64,000 nucleotides of DNA from NCBI RefSeq assembly GCF_004214795.1, contig NZ_CP035928.1, forward strand, positions 2,232,001-2,296,000, read 5' to 3'. The stretch's first letter is position 1. Every line of letters starts with the position of its first letter. A program made the position numbers and the translations under genes. Positions 35,929 to 45,162 of the stretch are shown here, piece by piece. Below the pieces are notes generated by a model that was not told the origin of the DNA, searched no databases, and saw only the letters and a program-made list of their open reading frames with translations. The DNA is from Malaciobacter pacificus (GTDB lineage: Bacteria > Campylobacterota > Campylobacteria > Campylobacterales > Arcobacteraceae).

Positions 35929-37491
35929 TTACTTAGGTTGATTAAATACTAAATTAAACTCAACTTCTAATCCATTAATAGTTTTTATCATACTAATTGG
36001 ATACATAACATGAATTGAATATAACTCATTATTAAGCATATCCAATAAATTGTAAAAATCATTAGGTGTTTTAACTATCATATTAACTAGATAATAAAAC
36101 TTAGTTATATCACCATTATTACTAGATTTGAATTTTATAATCGTATCTTCTGGTAATAAAATTTTTAGTTGTTCTGTAACTCTTAATATTGGGAAAAATT
36201 CATCTTTTATATAACTTTGAGTATTTTGTTTATAATTAATATCTTTTAATTCTATTTTTTCTTTAGAACTAATAACTGCTTCGATATTAACTTTTTTTTC
36301 TTTACTTTCAATCTCTATTTGAGTATCTTCGTATAATTCATCTAAGTTAGGTTTTAATGATGTTATAAAAGTATCTGTTTTAAGCAATTTAGCTTTTAAT
36401 ACTAGTGAATCTTCATCAATTACAAATTCATTTAAAACTACATCATACGGTATTGAATCTAAAACTGATTTAACTCTTTTTGAAATTTTATCATTTAAGT
36501 TTATATGATCTGGTAACTTTATACTCTTATTTTTAACTGTAGCTTCTTTATTATTTTCAATATTTGTATTTTCAAAATTAGTGTAAAGTTTAAACACAGC
36601 AAAAAATGCTATTGCAAAAAATAGAACAATAAATATGTTTGTGTAATTAGTTCTTTTCTTTTTCTTTCTAGGTTTTACAAAACTTTTCTTTTGATGTTTA
36701 TCTTTTGAAAGTTCAAATACTTCTTCATCTATATTTATTGGATGATAATTAAGTTCTAAAAGTAACTCATCTTTCAAATTCTTAATTTGATCATCACTTA
36801 ACTGTTTTAATGTGTAAAGAATAGTAATTTTTTCAATAAAGTTATCTGATTTTTTCTCATAAAAAGCACTAAGTGTATTTTGAATAATTTGAGATAACTC
36901 TAAATAGTAAATTTCATCAAAAAGTTTTTGTCCTTCAATATCATCTTCATAAAAATGAGTTTTCTTTATTGATTCAAATGTTGGTAAATCTTCAATCTTA
37001 TGATATACAATAGAACCTTCATTATTTAAAATTAAAATAAAAGCTTTATTATTAAATAAAAACACAAGTATTTCATCTTTTGAAATATTTTGTTCTAAAT
37101 GTAAATTCATAATATGAAATGCAGAATAGATATAATCAATTCCAGTTTTTTCAAAAAAGTTTTTTGTCTCAAATAATGTTGTTTTTAAAACTGCAATATC
37201 AAATTGATCATTAAAACTTGCAATTTCACAATCTTTTAATTTTCCAGATTTCTCTTTTGGAACTAGTTTTGTTGTATCACTTATAAGTAAAGTTGAAATA
37301 TAAGTCTCATCAACTTGATTTTGAGAAGCATTTAGTTTTAATGCAATGTCTAAAGGTAAAATATCATCATTTACTAAAAATACTGAGTTGTTTGTTTCAA
37401 CGATATCATTTTCACTTAGTTTTTTATAATCTAATTTTAGTTGAGTATCGTATTTAATTGCATTAATATATAAAGACTCTTTTGCAAACAT
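35929..37491 (-). CDS. Bitopic inner-membrane protein, PilM/PilN- or GspL-like architecture
   Basis: 520 residues, not assigned to a named family. Residues 1-270 are soluble and look like a degenerate actin-like domain (alternating sheets, IYSAFHIMNLHL, LVFLFNNKAFILILNNEGSIVYHK). A basic stretch KPRKKKKRTNY leads into one membrane helix at about 284-303, followed by a 215-residue periplasmic domain with a coiled region and a PilN/PilO-like end (FYNLLDMLNNELYSIHVMYPISM). That plan resembles GspL or fused PilM-PilN in type II secretion and competence systems. It precedes nothing of that kind here; DUF374 and miaB are upstream on the same strand. Confidence 0.55.
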   Translation of the reverse strand: MFAKESLYINAIKYDTQLKLDYKKLSENDIVETNNSVFLVNDDILPLDIALKLNASQNQVDETYISTLLISDTTKLVPKEKSGKLKDCEIASFNDQFDIAVLKTTLFETKNFFEKTGIDYIYSAFHIMNLHLEQNISKDEILVFLFNNKAFILILNNEGSIVYHKIEDLPTFESIKKTHFYEDDIEGQKLFDEIYYLELSQIIQNTLSAFYEKKSDNFIEKITILYTLKQLSDDQIKNLKDELLLELNYHPINIDEEVFELSKDKHQKKSFVKPRKKKKRTNYTNIFIVLFFAIAFFAVFKLYTNFENTNIENNKEATVKNKSIKLPDHINLNDKISKRVKSVLDSIPYDVVLNEFVIDEDSLVLKAKLLKTDTFITSLKPNLDELYEDTQIEIESKEKKVNIEAVISSKEKIELKDINYKQNTQSYIKDEFFPILRVTEQLKILLPEDTIIKFKSSNNGDITKFYYLVNMIVKTPNDFYNLLDMLNNELYSIHVMYPISMIKTINGLEVEFNLVFNQPK

Positions 37492-37509
37492 ACCTATTTA
37501 TCCTATTTT

Positions 37510-38121
37510 TTATGGCATAGAATGAATTAACATTTTATCCTTGATAATTTTTTTTGCTTCTTCAATTTCAATACCTTTTATATCAAAAGGTTCACTAATA
37601 TAAAAATCTATTCTACCAAAAGGTTTTGGCAAAATAAACTTATCCCAAGAATTAAATTGCCAAAACTTTGTTGGCACCGCATTGAAACATACAACTTTAG
37701 CATCACTTTTTTGAGCTAAAGCTACAATTCCATCTGCAACAGAATATCTAGGACCTCTTGGACCATCAGGAGTTATAGCTAAATCATTTCCTGACTTTAA
37801 CTCTTTTAAAGCACTAATTAATACTTTAGCAGCACCTTTTGAAGATGAACCTCTAACTGCTCCTATTTTAAAATTTGAAACAAGTTTAGCAATAATTTCA
37901 CCATCTTTATTATGGCTAATCATCGCTTTTACAACTCCATTTTGTCTAAAATTAAAATAGTTATATGGCTGAGACATTAAATCCCCATGCCACATACAAA
38001 TAATAATAGGTTTACCATCATTTTTTGGATGATGATAAACTTTTTTATTAGTAGCATAAATTATTTTAACTAAATAATAAAGTAAATTTGGTAAAACATT
38101 TAATTTAAAATACCTAAGCAT
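37510..38121 (-). CDS. DUF374 lysophospholipid acyltransferase-family protein
   Basis: 203 residues with one N-terminal membrane-associated helix. The acyltransferase-like motifs are IICMWHGDLM near 42-50 and TPDGPRGPRY near 116-125, characteristic of DUF374. The family is thought to acylate a lipid or lipid A precursor, but the substrate is unproved. Its start shares one base with the miaB stop (TAATG), so it is coupled to miaB. Confidence 0.85.
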   Translation of the reverse strand: MLRYFKLNVLPNLLYYLVKIIYATNKKVYHHPKNDGKPIIICMWHGDLMSQPYNYFNFRQNGVVKAMISHNKDGEIIAKLVSNFKIGAVRGSSSKGAAKVLISALKELKSGNDLAITPDGPRGPRYSVADGIVALAQKSDAKVVCFNAVPTKFWQFNSWDKFILPKPFGRIDFYISEPFDIKGIEIEEAKKIIKDKMLIHSMP

Positions 38122-39431
38122 TATAAAACAACTTCACCTTTTAATGCTGTTCTAGTTACATCAGTAATTTTAACATCTACAAACTGACCAAGTAACTCAT
38201 CACTTCCCTTTGCAAAAACTTGTAAATAGTTATCTGTATAACCTGAAACCTCACCATTTGGTTTTAAACTTTCAACTAATACATTTACTGTACTACCAAT
38301 TAGTTTTGGCATAGACTCTTCTAAATATCTTTTATGTAACTCAATTAACTCAATTAATCTTGCACTTCCAATTTCATCAGGAATCTCTTTATCAGCTAAA
38401 TTTAAAGCTTCAGTACCAGGTCTTGGAGAATACTTGAAGTTAAATATCTGGTCAAATTTAACTTGATTTACAACATCTAAAGTATCTTCAAAATCCTCTT
38501 GTGTTTCCCCTGGGAATGCAACAATAATATCTGTTGTAATTCTAAGATTTGGAACAAGTTCTCTCATCTTAGCAGCTCTATTTAAAAACCACTCTTTTGT
38601 ATATCCTCTTTTCATAGCTCTTAAAACTTCAGTTGAACCACTTTGTAAAGGCATATGAATACATCTAGAGATTTTCTCATTTCTTGCAAACTCTTCGATA
38701 AACTCATCATCCATATGTAAAGGATGAGGAGATGTAAATCTAATTCTTTTTAGACCTTCAATTTTAGAAACATCTTGTAAAAGTTTTGTAAATGTATATT
38801 TTTCTCTTCCATCAGAAAATCTTCTACCATAAGAGTTTACATTTTGTCCTAAAAGCATAACTTCTACTGCACCTTGGTCAACTGATTTTTGAACCTGGTC
38901 AACAATCATTTCAGGTGGAATAGAAATCTCATCACCTCTAGTACTTGGAACAATACAGTATGTACATTTCTTATCACAACCAATAGAAATATTTACACTT
39001 GCTCTGTATTTATTTGTTTTTGCTGTTGCAAATTCGTAAGTTGACTCATCATTATCAATTGCAATTTCAACAGAACCTTTTACATCAACCACATCTTTGA
39101 TTTTTGATATATTTCTTGCACCTACAACAAAATCAACGTAAGGTGCTCTTTTAATAATATCTTTTCCAAGATGACTTGCTGTACATCCACAAACACCAAT
39201 TTTTGCACCCTCTTTTTTCTTTTTATTAAATTGACCAATTTCTGAAAAAAGTTTTTGAACTGGCTTTTCTCTTACTGAACATGTATTAATGATGATTAAA
39301 TCAGCATCTTCCATATTTTGGGTAGGAGTATAACCTTTATGTTTTTCAAGCTCTGCTTGAATATGCTGACTGTCAGTGTCATTCATCTGACAACCAAGTG
39401 TTTGAATAAATAGTTTTTTATTTGAACTCAT
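38121..39431 (-). CDS. miaB: tRNA-2-methylthio-N6-dimethylallyladenosine synthase
   Basis: 436 residues, bifunctional radical SAM methylthiotransferase acting on A37 of tRNAs. The N-terminal domain has three cysteines for an auxiliary cluster (TLGCQMNDTDS, INTCSVREKP, VCGCTASH); the radical SAM motif is CDKKCTYCIVPSTRG and a C-terminal TRAM domain ends the protein. It heads the minus-strand set with DUF374 and the PilM/N-like gene; the HP0268-like gene lies upstream. Confidence 0.97.
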   Translation of the reverse strand: MSSNKKLFIQTLGCQMNDTDSQHIQAELEKHKGYTPTQNMEDADLIIINTCSVREKPVQKLFSEIGQFNKKKKEGAKIGVCGCTASHLGKDIIKRAPYVDFVVGARNISKIKDVVDVKGSVEIAIDNDESTYEFATAKTNKYRASVNISIGCDKKCTYCIVPSTRGDEISIPPEMIVDQVQKSVDQGAVEVMLLGQNVNSYGRRFSDGREKYTFTKLLQDVSKIEGLKRIRFTSPHPLHMDDEFIEEFARNEKISRCIHMPLQSGSTEVLRAMKRGYTKEWFLNRAAKMRELVPNLRITTDIIVAFPGETQEDFEDTLDVVNQVKFDQIFNFKYSPRPGTEALNLADKEIPDEIGSARLIELIELHKRYLEESMPKLIGSTVNVLVESLKPNGEVSGYTDNYLQVFAKGSDELLGQFVDVKITDVTRTALKGEVVL

Positions 39432-39449
39432 ATCTCTCGCTTTTTAATA

Positions 39450-39692
39450 TTAAAGTGCATGAACCTCATACATATATTCATCATCAGCTAAACCATATTT
39501 AACTTCTCTAAAGTACACGTTGTACCCATCTTCTTCTAATGCATCAACTAATGCCATCATATCTTTATGAGAATTATCTCTGTCAAAATAGAAGATTTTA
39601 TCACCTAGCTCTTTTAACTCTTCTTTGATTTTATCTAATTGCACTTTTTTTGGTTTTTCGTTTAACTCATTTCTTGCAAATAATAATTCCAT
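39450..39692 (-). CDS. HP0268-family small nuclease
   Basis: 80 residues, MELLFARNELNEKP at the start and SHKDMMALVDALEEDGY in the middle; matches the Helicobacter pylori HP0268 pattern as I recall it (FYF-x4-N-HKDM, YELH end). HP0268 is described as a small metal-dependent nicking nuclease and is restricted to Campylobacterota. It is divergent from nusA and directly upstream of miaB, an order I also recall from C. jejuni. Confidence 0.82.
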   Translation of the reverse strand: MELLFARNELNEKPKKVQLDKIKEELKELGDKIFYFDRDNSHKDMMALVDALEEDGYNVYFREVKYGLADDEYMYEVHAL

Positions 39693-39774
39693 TCATAACG
39701 CCTTTGTTTTTTTAATAATTAGTCTAATATATTATCTAAAAATTACTTTTATTTGTATAAAAGGGATATTTGGA

Positions 39775-39780
39775 TATAAT
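39775..39780 (+). promoter_or_regulatory. -10 box of nusA
   Basis: TATAAT in GGATATAATATA, 63 bp before the nusA ATG. Confidence 0.55.
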
Positions 39781-39843
39781 ATATCTCTATATTACATTGA
39801 AATCACAAATAAACAATTCAATGTCAACAAACAAAGGTTATTA

Positions 39844-41019
39844 ATGGATAAGATTATAGATATATTAGATTCAATTGCATATGAAAAAGGTCTTCAAATA
39901 GAAGATGTTGAAAATGCACTAAAGGAAGCTTTAATTAAAACAGCACTAAAAATGGTGGATGATTCACTAGTTTTTGATGCAAATATCGATAGGGAAAATA
40001 AAAAATTAGAACTATTCCAAAAAATTGAAGTAGTTGAAGAGGATGATAAAAGATTATCAGGTGAAGAACTAGACAAGTATGAAAATGTAATTAATCCTGA
40101 AAACTTTATTACTCTAAGTGAAGCAAAAGAGATAGATCCTACTTTAGAAATTGGTGATTTTATGAACTATGATCTTGAGTTTGAAAATATGGGAAGAAAT
40201 GCTGCAACAATTCTTCATAATAATTTTGAATATAAAATTCAAAGGTTTATTGAAGAGAACCTTTTAGCAAAATATAAAAATAAAATTGGAAAAACTGTAG
40301 CGGGTACTGTTACAAGAATTGATAGGTCAGAAAATACATTTATTGAAATTGGTGAAATCAAAGGTATACTGCAGCGAAAAAGTAGAATCAAAGGTGAAAG
40401 CTTTAGAGTTGGTGATACTGTAAAAGCTGTAGTAAAAGGTGTAAATATTGATAAAACAAATGGTTTAATCATTGAAATATCTAGAACTTCTCCAAAATTT
40501 TTAGAAAACCTTTTAACACTTGAAGTACCTGAATTAAAAGATGAAAAAGTTTCTATTGAAGCAAGTGCAAGAATTCCAGGGACTAGAGCAAAGATTGCTT
40601 TAACTACAATTGATCCTCAAATTGATCCAATTGGTGCAGTTGTTGGAGTAAAGGGGGTTAGAATTTCTGCTGTTTCATCTCAATTAAATGGAGAAAATAT
40701 TGATTGTGTTGAATATTCATCTGTTCCAGAAATGTTTGTTGCAAGAGCATTATCTCCTGCGATTATCAACTCAGTTAAAATTGAACAAGCGCCTGAAGGA
40801 AACGAAAAAGGTAAAGCAATTGTTACAATTCCAAGTGATCAAAAATCAAAAGCAATTGGAAAAGCTGGTTTAAATATTAGATTAGCTTCAATGCTTACAA
40901 AATATGATATTGAATTAGTTGAAATTGAAGGAACAGCTCCAAGTGCAAACCCAATGACTAACAATACTCAAGAAGAAAAAACTACAGATACTGCATCACT
41001 TGAAGCACTATTTAAATAA
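39844..41019 (+). CDS. nusA: Transcription elongation/termination factor NusA
   Basis: 391 residues from ATG 39844 (AAAGG upstream). The frame is open from 39625, but those 73 codons run through the opposite-strand HP0268-like gene and the promoter. Domains in order: N-terminal RNA-polymerase-binding domain (1-125), S1 (about 130-200, GKTVAGTVTRIDRSENTFIEIG), KH1 and KH2 (about 220-370, IDPIGAVVGVKGVRI and KAIGKAGLNIRLAS). The acidic C-terminal repeats of E. coli NusA are absent, as usual outside gammaproteobacteria. cysS follows after 9 bp. Confidence 0.95.
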   Translation: MDKIIDILDSIAYEKGLQIEDVENALKEALIKTALKMVDDSLVFDANIDRENKKLELFQKIEVVEEDDKRLSGEELDKYENVINPENFITLSEAKEIDPTLEIGDFMNYDLEFENMGRNAATILHNNFEYKIQRFIEENLLAKYKNKIGKTVAGTVTRIDRSENTFIEIGEIKGILQRKSRIKGESFRVGDTVKAVVKGVNIDKTNGLIIEISRTSPKFLENLLTLEVPELKDEKVSIEASARIPGTRAKIALTTIDPQIDPIGAVVGVKGVRISAVSSQLNGENIDCVEYSSVPEMFVARALSPAIINSVKIEQAPEGNEKGKAIVTIPSDQKSKAIGKAGLNIRLASMLTKYDIELVEIEGTAPSANPMTNNTQEEKTTDTASLEALFK

Positions 41020-41028
41020 GAAGAGAAG

Positions 41029-42504
41029 ATGAGCAAATTACAATTTTTTGACTCAGTAAAAAAACAAAAGGTTCTATTTGAACCTTTAGTTGAAAATCAA
41101 GTAAAAGTATATGTTTGTGGTCCTACAGTTTATGATGATTCACACTTAGGTCATGCAAGAAGTGCTATTGCTTTTGATTTACTTCATAGAGTTTTAAAAG
41201 CTAATAATTATGAAGTTACTATGGTTAAAAATTTTACTGATATAGATGATAAGATAATTAATAAATTAGCTACCTTTAAATTTTCTAAGCCAGGATATAC
41301 AAAAGACAAGAAAATTTTAAAAAGAATGGATACTTTAAATTTACAAAACCCTAATATTCTTAAATTAACGCATAACTATATAAGAAAATATCGAAGAGAA
41401 ATGTCAGAACTTAATGTACTACCAAATACAAAAACACCAAAAGCATTAGACAATCTTGAAGCAATGAAAGACATGATTAATAACCTAATGTCTAAAGATA
41501 TTGCCTATAAAACAAGTGATGGCGTATATTTTGATACTTCAAAAGACTCTAATTATGGAGAAATTTCACACAAAGCAAGTGATGAAAACTCACAAGCTAG
41601 GATTGAAGTAAATAGTGAGAAAAGAAATCCATCTGATTTTGCACTATGGAAATATGCAAAAGAACAAGATGTAAGTTTTGAAGCTCCATTTGGTCTAGGT
41701 CGTCCTGGTTGGCATATTGAGTGTTCTGCTATGATTGATAAACATTTAGCATACAAAGATACTCCTTATCAAATTGATATTCATGGAGGAGGAGCTGATT
41801 TACAATTTCCACACCATGAAAATGAAGCAGCACAAACTAGATGTTCAGCTTCTAATCAAGAGTTGGCAAAATATTGGATTCACAATGGTTTTGTAACAAT
41901 TGATGGAGAAAAGATGAGTAAATCTTTAGGTAACTCATTTTTCTTAAAAGATATTTTAAAATCATACAGTGGTGAAGTTGTAAGATTTTATCTTTTAACA
42001 GCTCATTATAGAACTGATTTTAACTTCAATGAAGAAGACCTACTTTCATCTAAAAAAAGACTTGATAAACTTTACAGAGTTAAAAAAAGAGTTTATGGTG
42101 GTGGTAAAAGTGCAATTAATAAAGAGTTCAAAGATAATTTATTAGCTGCTTTAAATGATGATTTAAATAGTTCAAAAGCCCTTGCAGTTATTGATGAATT
42201 AATAAATAATGCAAATGATAAGCTTGATGCAAATCCTAAAGATAAAGCTTTCAAAAAAGAACTTGTAGCTAACCTAGAGTTCATTCAATATATTTTAGGA
42301 ATTGGAACAAATGATGCTTATGAATACTTCCAGTTTGGAATTGATGACTCAATGAAAATTCAAATTGAAGAACTAATTGAAAAAAGAAATGAAGCTAAAA
42401 AAGCTAAAGATTTTGAAACTGCAGATAAAGTTAGAGATGAACTAACAGCCCTTAATATATCAGTTATGGATACACCAAATGGTGTTGTTTGGGAAAAGAA
42501 ATAA
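41029..42504 (+). CDS. cysS: Cysteinyl-tRNA synthetase
   Basis: 491 residues. The HIGH-type motif is HLGHARS, KMSKS is present in GEKMSKSLGNSF, and zinc ligands include C30 (VYVCGPTVYDD) and the Cys of GWHIECSAM with the HHENE histidines. Compared with the E. coli enzyme there are about 24 extra residues at roughly 80-105 (region FKFSKPGYTKDKK), between NFTDIDDKII and the connective peptide. Encoded 9 bp after nusA and ended by a hairpin that contains its stop codon. Confidence 0.96.
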   Translation: MSKLQFFDSVKKQKVLFEPLVENQVKVYVCGPTVYDDSHLGHARSAIAFDLLHRVLKANNYEVTMVKNFTDIDDKIINKLATFKFSKPGYTKDKKILKRMDTLNLQNPNILKLTHNYIRKYRREMSELNVLPNTKTPKALDNLEAMKDMINNLMSKDIAYKTSDGVYFDTSKDSNYGEISHKASDENSQARIEVNSEKRNPSDFALWKYAKEQDVSFEAPFGLGRPGWHIECSAMIDKHLAYKDTPYQIDIHGGGADLQFPHHENEAAQTRCSASNQELAKYWIHNGFVTIDGEKMSKSLGNSFFLKDILKSYSGEVVRFYLLTAHYRTDFNFNEEDLLSSKKRLDKLYRVKKRVYGGGKSAINKEFKDNLLAALNDDLNSSKALAVIDELINNANDKLDANPKDKAFKKELVANLEFIQYILGIGTNDAYEYFQFGIDDSMKIQIEELIEKRNEAKKAKDFETADKVRDELTALNISVMDTPNGVVWEKK

Positions 42505-42530
42505 AGTCTATTTTTATTAGACTTTATTTT
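42500..42530 (+). terminator. nusA-cysS terminator
   Basis: Perfect 11-bp stem AATAAAGTCTA / TAGACTTTATT with a seven-base loop, then TTT; the cysS stop is in the left arm. Confidence 0.78.
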
Positions 42531-42582
42531 AAACTACTAATTAATTTTCTTTATTTATCATCTTAATATAATCTTTTTTTTA

Positions 42583-42588
42583 TATAAT
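42583..42588 (+). promoter_or_regulatory. -10 box of the BCCT transporter gene
   Basis: TATAAT 32 bp before the TTG start. Confidence 0.55.
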
Positions 42589-42620
42589 GAGTATAAAATC
42601 ATATAAATAAAGGATTATTA

Positions 42621-44600
42621 TTGACCAGTAAGTTAAATAAAACTGTTTTTCTGACCTCTTCGGCTTTAATTATACTCTTAGCATTATTTGCCTCAATTTT
42701 CCCCCAAGTTGCTGACACTTTTTTTAAAAATCTTCAAGCTGTTATTGTTGAAAATGGTAGTTGGTTTTATGTATTATCTGTTGCAATTATTTTAATAACT
42801 GTTGCCTTTCTAGCTTTTTCTAAATATGGAGATATTAAACTAGGACCCGATCATTCTACTTCTGATTATTCGAACCTTTCATGGTTTGCAATGTTGTTTT
42901 CAGCTGGAATGGGTATTGGTTTAATGTTTTTTGGTGTAGCAGAACCTGTTATGCACTTTTTAAGTCCACCTGTTGGTGAGGGGAATAGTGTTGAATCAGC
43001 TAGGGAAGCAATGAGAATTACATTCTTTCACTGGGGATTACATGCTTGGGCTATATATGCAATTGTAGCTATTATATTAGCTTTTTTTAGTTATCGTCAT
43101 AATCTTCCATTAACATTAAGATCTGCACTTTATCCAATAATAGGAGATAAAATTTATGGCCCAATTGGACATGCAGTTGATATTTTTGCAGTAATTGGTA
43201 CTCTTTTTGGTGTTGCAACATCTTTAGGTTATGGAGTTTTACAAGTAAATACAGGGCTTAATTATTTATGGGATGTTCCAGTTAATCCAACAACACAAGT
43301 TATACTTATACTTGTTATAACTGCACTTGCTACACTTTCTGTTACAACAGGTCTAGATAAAGGTATAAAAAGATTATCTGAGACAAATCTAATTCTTGCA
43401 GTAGGATTTATGCTATTTATTTTAATAGTTGGACCGACAGTATTTTTACTTCAAGCATATGTTCAAAATATTGGTTCTTATGCATCTAATATTTTAAGTA
43501 GTACTTTTAATCTATTTGCTTATGAAAAAACTGATTGGATTGGTGGTTGGACAATCCTTTATTGGGCATGGTGGATTTCTTGGTCACCTTTTGTTGGACT
43601 ATTTATTGCAAGAATTTCAAGGGGTAGAACTATTAGAGAATTTACACTTGGAGTATTATTAGTACCTACTGGATTTACACTAATGTGGATGACTTTTTTT
43701 GGAAATTCTGCAATTAATTTAATTTTGGCAGATGGAATTACTCAGCTTGGAACTACCGTATCAAATGATGTTACTGTTGCACTTTTTGCTTTTTTAGAAA
43801 ACTTCCCATTTAGTGGTGTCACTTCTGTTATTGCTACAATTATGGTTATTGTATTCTTTGTAACTTCTTCAGATTCAGGTTCTATGGTAATTGATATGCT
43901 TTGTTCAAACGGTAATGATAACACTCCAATTTGGCAAAGGGTTTATTGGGCAGCAGGAGAAGGTATTGTTGCTTCTATTTTAATACTTGCAGGAGGTTTA
44001 GCTGCACTTCAAACTATGACAATTGCCAGTGCCTTACCATTTAGTTTAGTTCTACTTGTTGCAACCTATGGACTTATTAAAGCTTTACGATTGGATATTG
44101 CAAAAAAAGAAAGCTTACAATACTCTACAACACTTGGATCTTCTACATCAAATCCTGAAGATTGGGATAAAAGATTAAACAATATTGTAAATTATCCCAC
44201 AAAGAAAAATGTTAGAAGATTCTTAGAAAAAGTTGCAAAACCTGCACTTGAAGATGTTGCAAATGTTTTAAGAAAAAATGAGTTTGATGTAGAAGTAACA
44301 TTAAATGATACACATGACAAGTTAACTTTAGTAGTTAATCTTGGAGAAGAATCAAACTTCGGTGAAAATAAAAACTTTTTATATCAAGTGAAAAATATCT
44401 CTAGAATTAAACCTGCATTTGTTTATGATGAAAAAAATGAAGAGGATAGATCAGAAGATGAGTTATATTATTGTGCAATTGTACATCTAATTGAGGGTGG
44501 ACAAGATTATGATATTATGGGTTGGAGTAAAGATGGAATTAGAAATGATGTAGTTGACCAATATGAAAAACATATGCACTACATGCATTTAATCAATTAA
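42621..44600 (+). CDS. BCCT-family betaine/choline/carnitine transporter
   Basis: 659 residues with about twelve membrane helices. The signature region reads WAWWISWSPFVGLFIARIS followed by RGRTIREF, and the glycine-rich FSAGMGIGLMFFGVAEP helix is present. A cytosolic C-terminal domain of about 150 residues follows, as in BetT-type osmoregulated transporters. Likely sodium- or proton-coupled uptake of glycine betaine or choline for osmotic protection, suggesting life in saline or variable water. Starts at TTG 42621 with AAAGGA upstream. No choline oxidation genes are adjacent. Confidence 0.93.
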   Translation: MTSKLNKTVFLTSSALIILLALFASIFPQVADTFFKNLQAVIVENGSWFYVLSVAIILITVAFLAFSKYGDIKLGPDHSTSDYSNLSWFAMLFSAGMGIGLMFFGVAEPVMHFLSPPVGEGNSVESAREAMRITFFHWGLHAWAIYAIVAIILAFFSYRHNLPLTLRSALYPIIGDKIYGPIGHAVDIFAVIGTLFGVATSLGYGVLQVNTGLNYLWDVPVNPTTQVILILVITALATLSVTTGLDKGIKRLSETNLILAVGFMLFILIVGPTVFLLQAYVQNIGSYASNILSSTFNLFAYEKTDWIGGWTILYWAWWISWSPFVGLFIARISRGRTIREFTLGVLLVPTGFTLMWMTFFGNSAINLILADGITQLGTTVSNDVTVALFAFLENFPFSGVTSVIATIMVIVFFVTSSDSGSMVIDMLCSNGNDNTPIWQRVYWAAGEGIVASILILAGGLAALQTMTIASALPFSLVLLVATYGLIKALRLDIAKKESLQYSTTLGSSTSNPEDWDKRLNNIVNYPTKKNVRRFLEKVAKPALEDVANVLRKNEFDVEVTLNDTHDKLTLVVNLGEESNFGENKNFLYQVKNISRIKPAFVYDEKNEEDRSEDELYYCAIVHLIEGGQDYDIMGWSKDGIRNDVVDQYEKHMHYMHLIN

Positions 44601-44602
44601 GT

Positions 44603-44631
44603 AAAAGAAGGTTTTTCTCCTTCTTTTATTT
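44603..44631 (+). terminator. Terminator after the BCCT gene
   Basis: Nine-bp stem AAAAGAAGG / CCTTCTTTT, seven-base loop, then ATTT; overlaps the stop of the convergent small ORF. Confidence 0.72.
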
Positions 44632-44817
44632 CATCTGCTCAATTAGTTTTGGCATCATAATTGCAATATCTTTAAAGTCATATTCAAAGCTTTTAACTAC
44701 TAAATCATACAATTTATTATCTCTATATTTTTTATGCCATTTCTCTTCTTTTGAAGCATAAACATTATAATACTCAAATCTAAGTTTCAGTGCCTCTTTT
44801 AATAACTCATTTTGCAT
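44626..44817 (-). CDS. Small hypothetical protein
   Basis: 63 residues, mostly charged helices (KEALKLRFEYYNVYASKEEKW), no cysteine and no membrane segment. AAAAAGAG lies upstream of the ATG. I do not recognise it. It fills the space between the BCCT and rpsR terminators on the strand of rpsR, and its stop lies in the BCCT hairpin. Length and composition are protein-like, but a chance frame is possible. Confidence 0.55.
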   Translation of the reverse strand: MQNELLKEALKLRFEYYNVYASKEEKWHKKYRDNKLYDLVVKSFEYDFKDIAIMMPKLIEQMK

Positions 44818-44838
44818 ATATACTCTTTTTTTGAAATA

Positions 44839-44870
44839 AAAAAAGGGAGAGCAATTGCCCTCCCTTTTGT
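44839..44870 (-). terminator. Terminator of the rpsF-ssb-rpsR operon
   Basis: Outer stem AAAAGGGAG / CTCCCTTTT around a GCAATTGC palindrome (one A-C mismatch between), with a T run on the minus strand. Confidence 0.85.
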
Positions 44871-44889
44871 AAAATAGTTAAACTATTAA

Positions 44890-45147
44890 TTACTTAGCGT
44901 ATGCTGCGTCAGTAACGTTTTTAGTATCAACAATATATGGAACTAAAGCCATGTGTCTAGCTCTTTTAATTGCTTGCTCTACCATTTCTTGAGATTTTTT
45001 AGAGTTACCAGTAAGTCTTCTTGGCATAATCTTACCTCTTTCACTCATAGAAATTTTTAATAAATCTACATTTTTGTAATCAATGAAATCAACTTTCATT
45101 TCAGTATATTTACAATATTTTTTTCCGTATTTTCTTCTTTCAGCCAT
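44890..45147 (-). CDS. rpsR: 30S ribosomal protein S18
   Basis: 85 residues. [22 protein letters not shown]-type core with [14 protein letters not shown] is standard S18. Third gene of rpsF-ssb-rpsR, 15 bp after ssb, and followed by a strong terminator. Confidence 0.97.
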   Translation of the reverse strand: MAERRKYGKKYCKYTEMKVDFIDYKNVDLLKISMSERGKIMPRRLTGNSKKSQEMVEQAIKRARHMALVPYIVDTKNVTDAAYAK

Positions 45148-45162
45148 TTTAATATCCTTTTC

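Noticed and set aside
39625-39843. A longer NusA N-terminus
   Set aside because: These 73 codons run antisense through the HP0268-like gene and over the TATAAT box; family length and ribosome site support ATG 39844.
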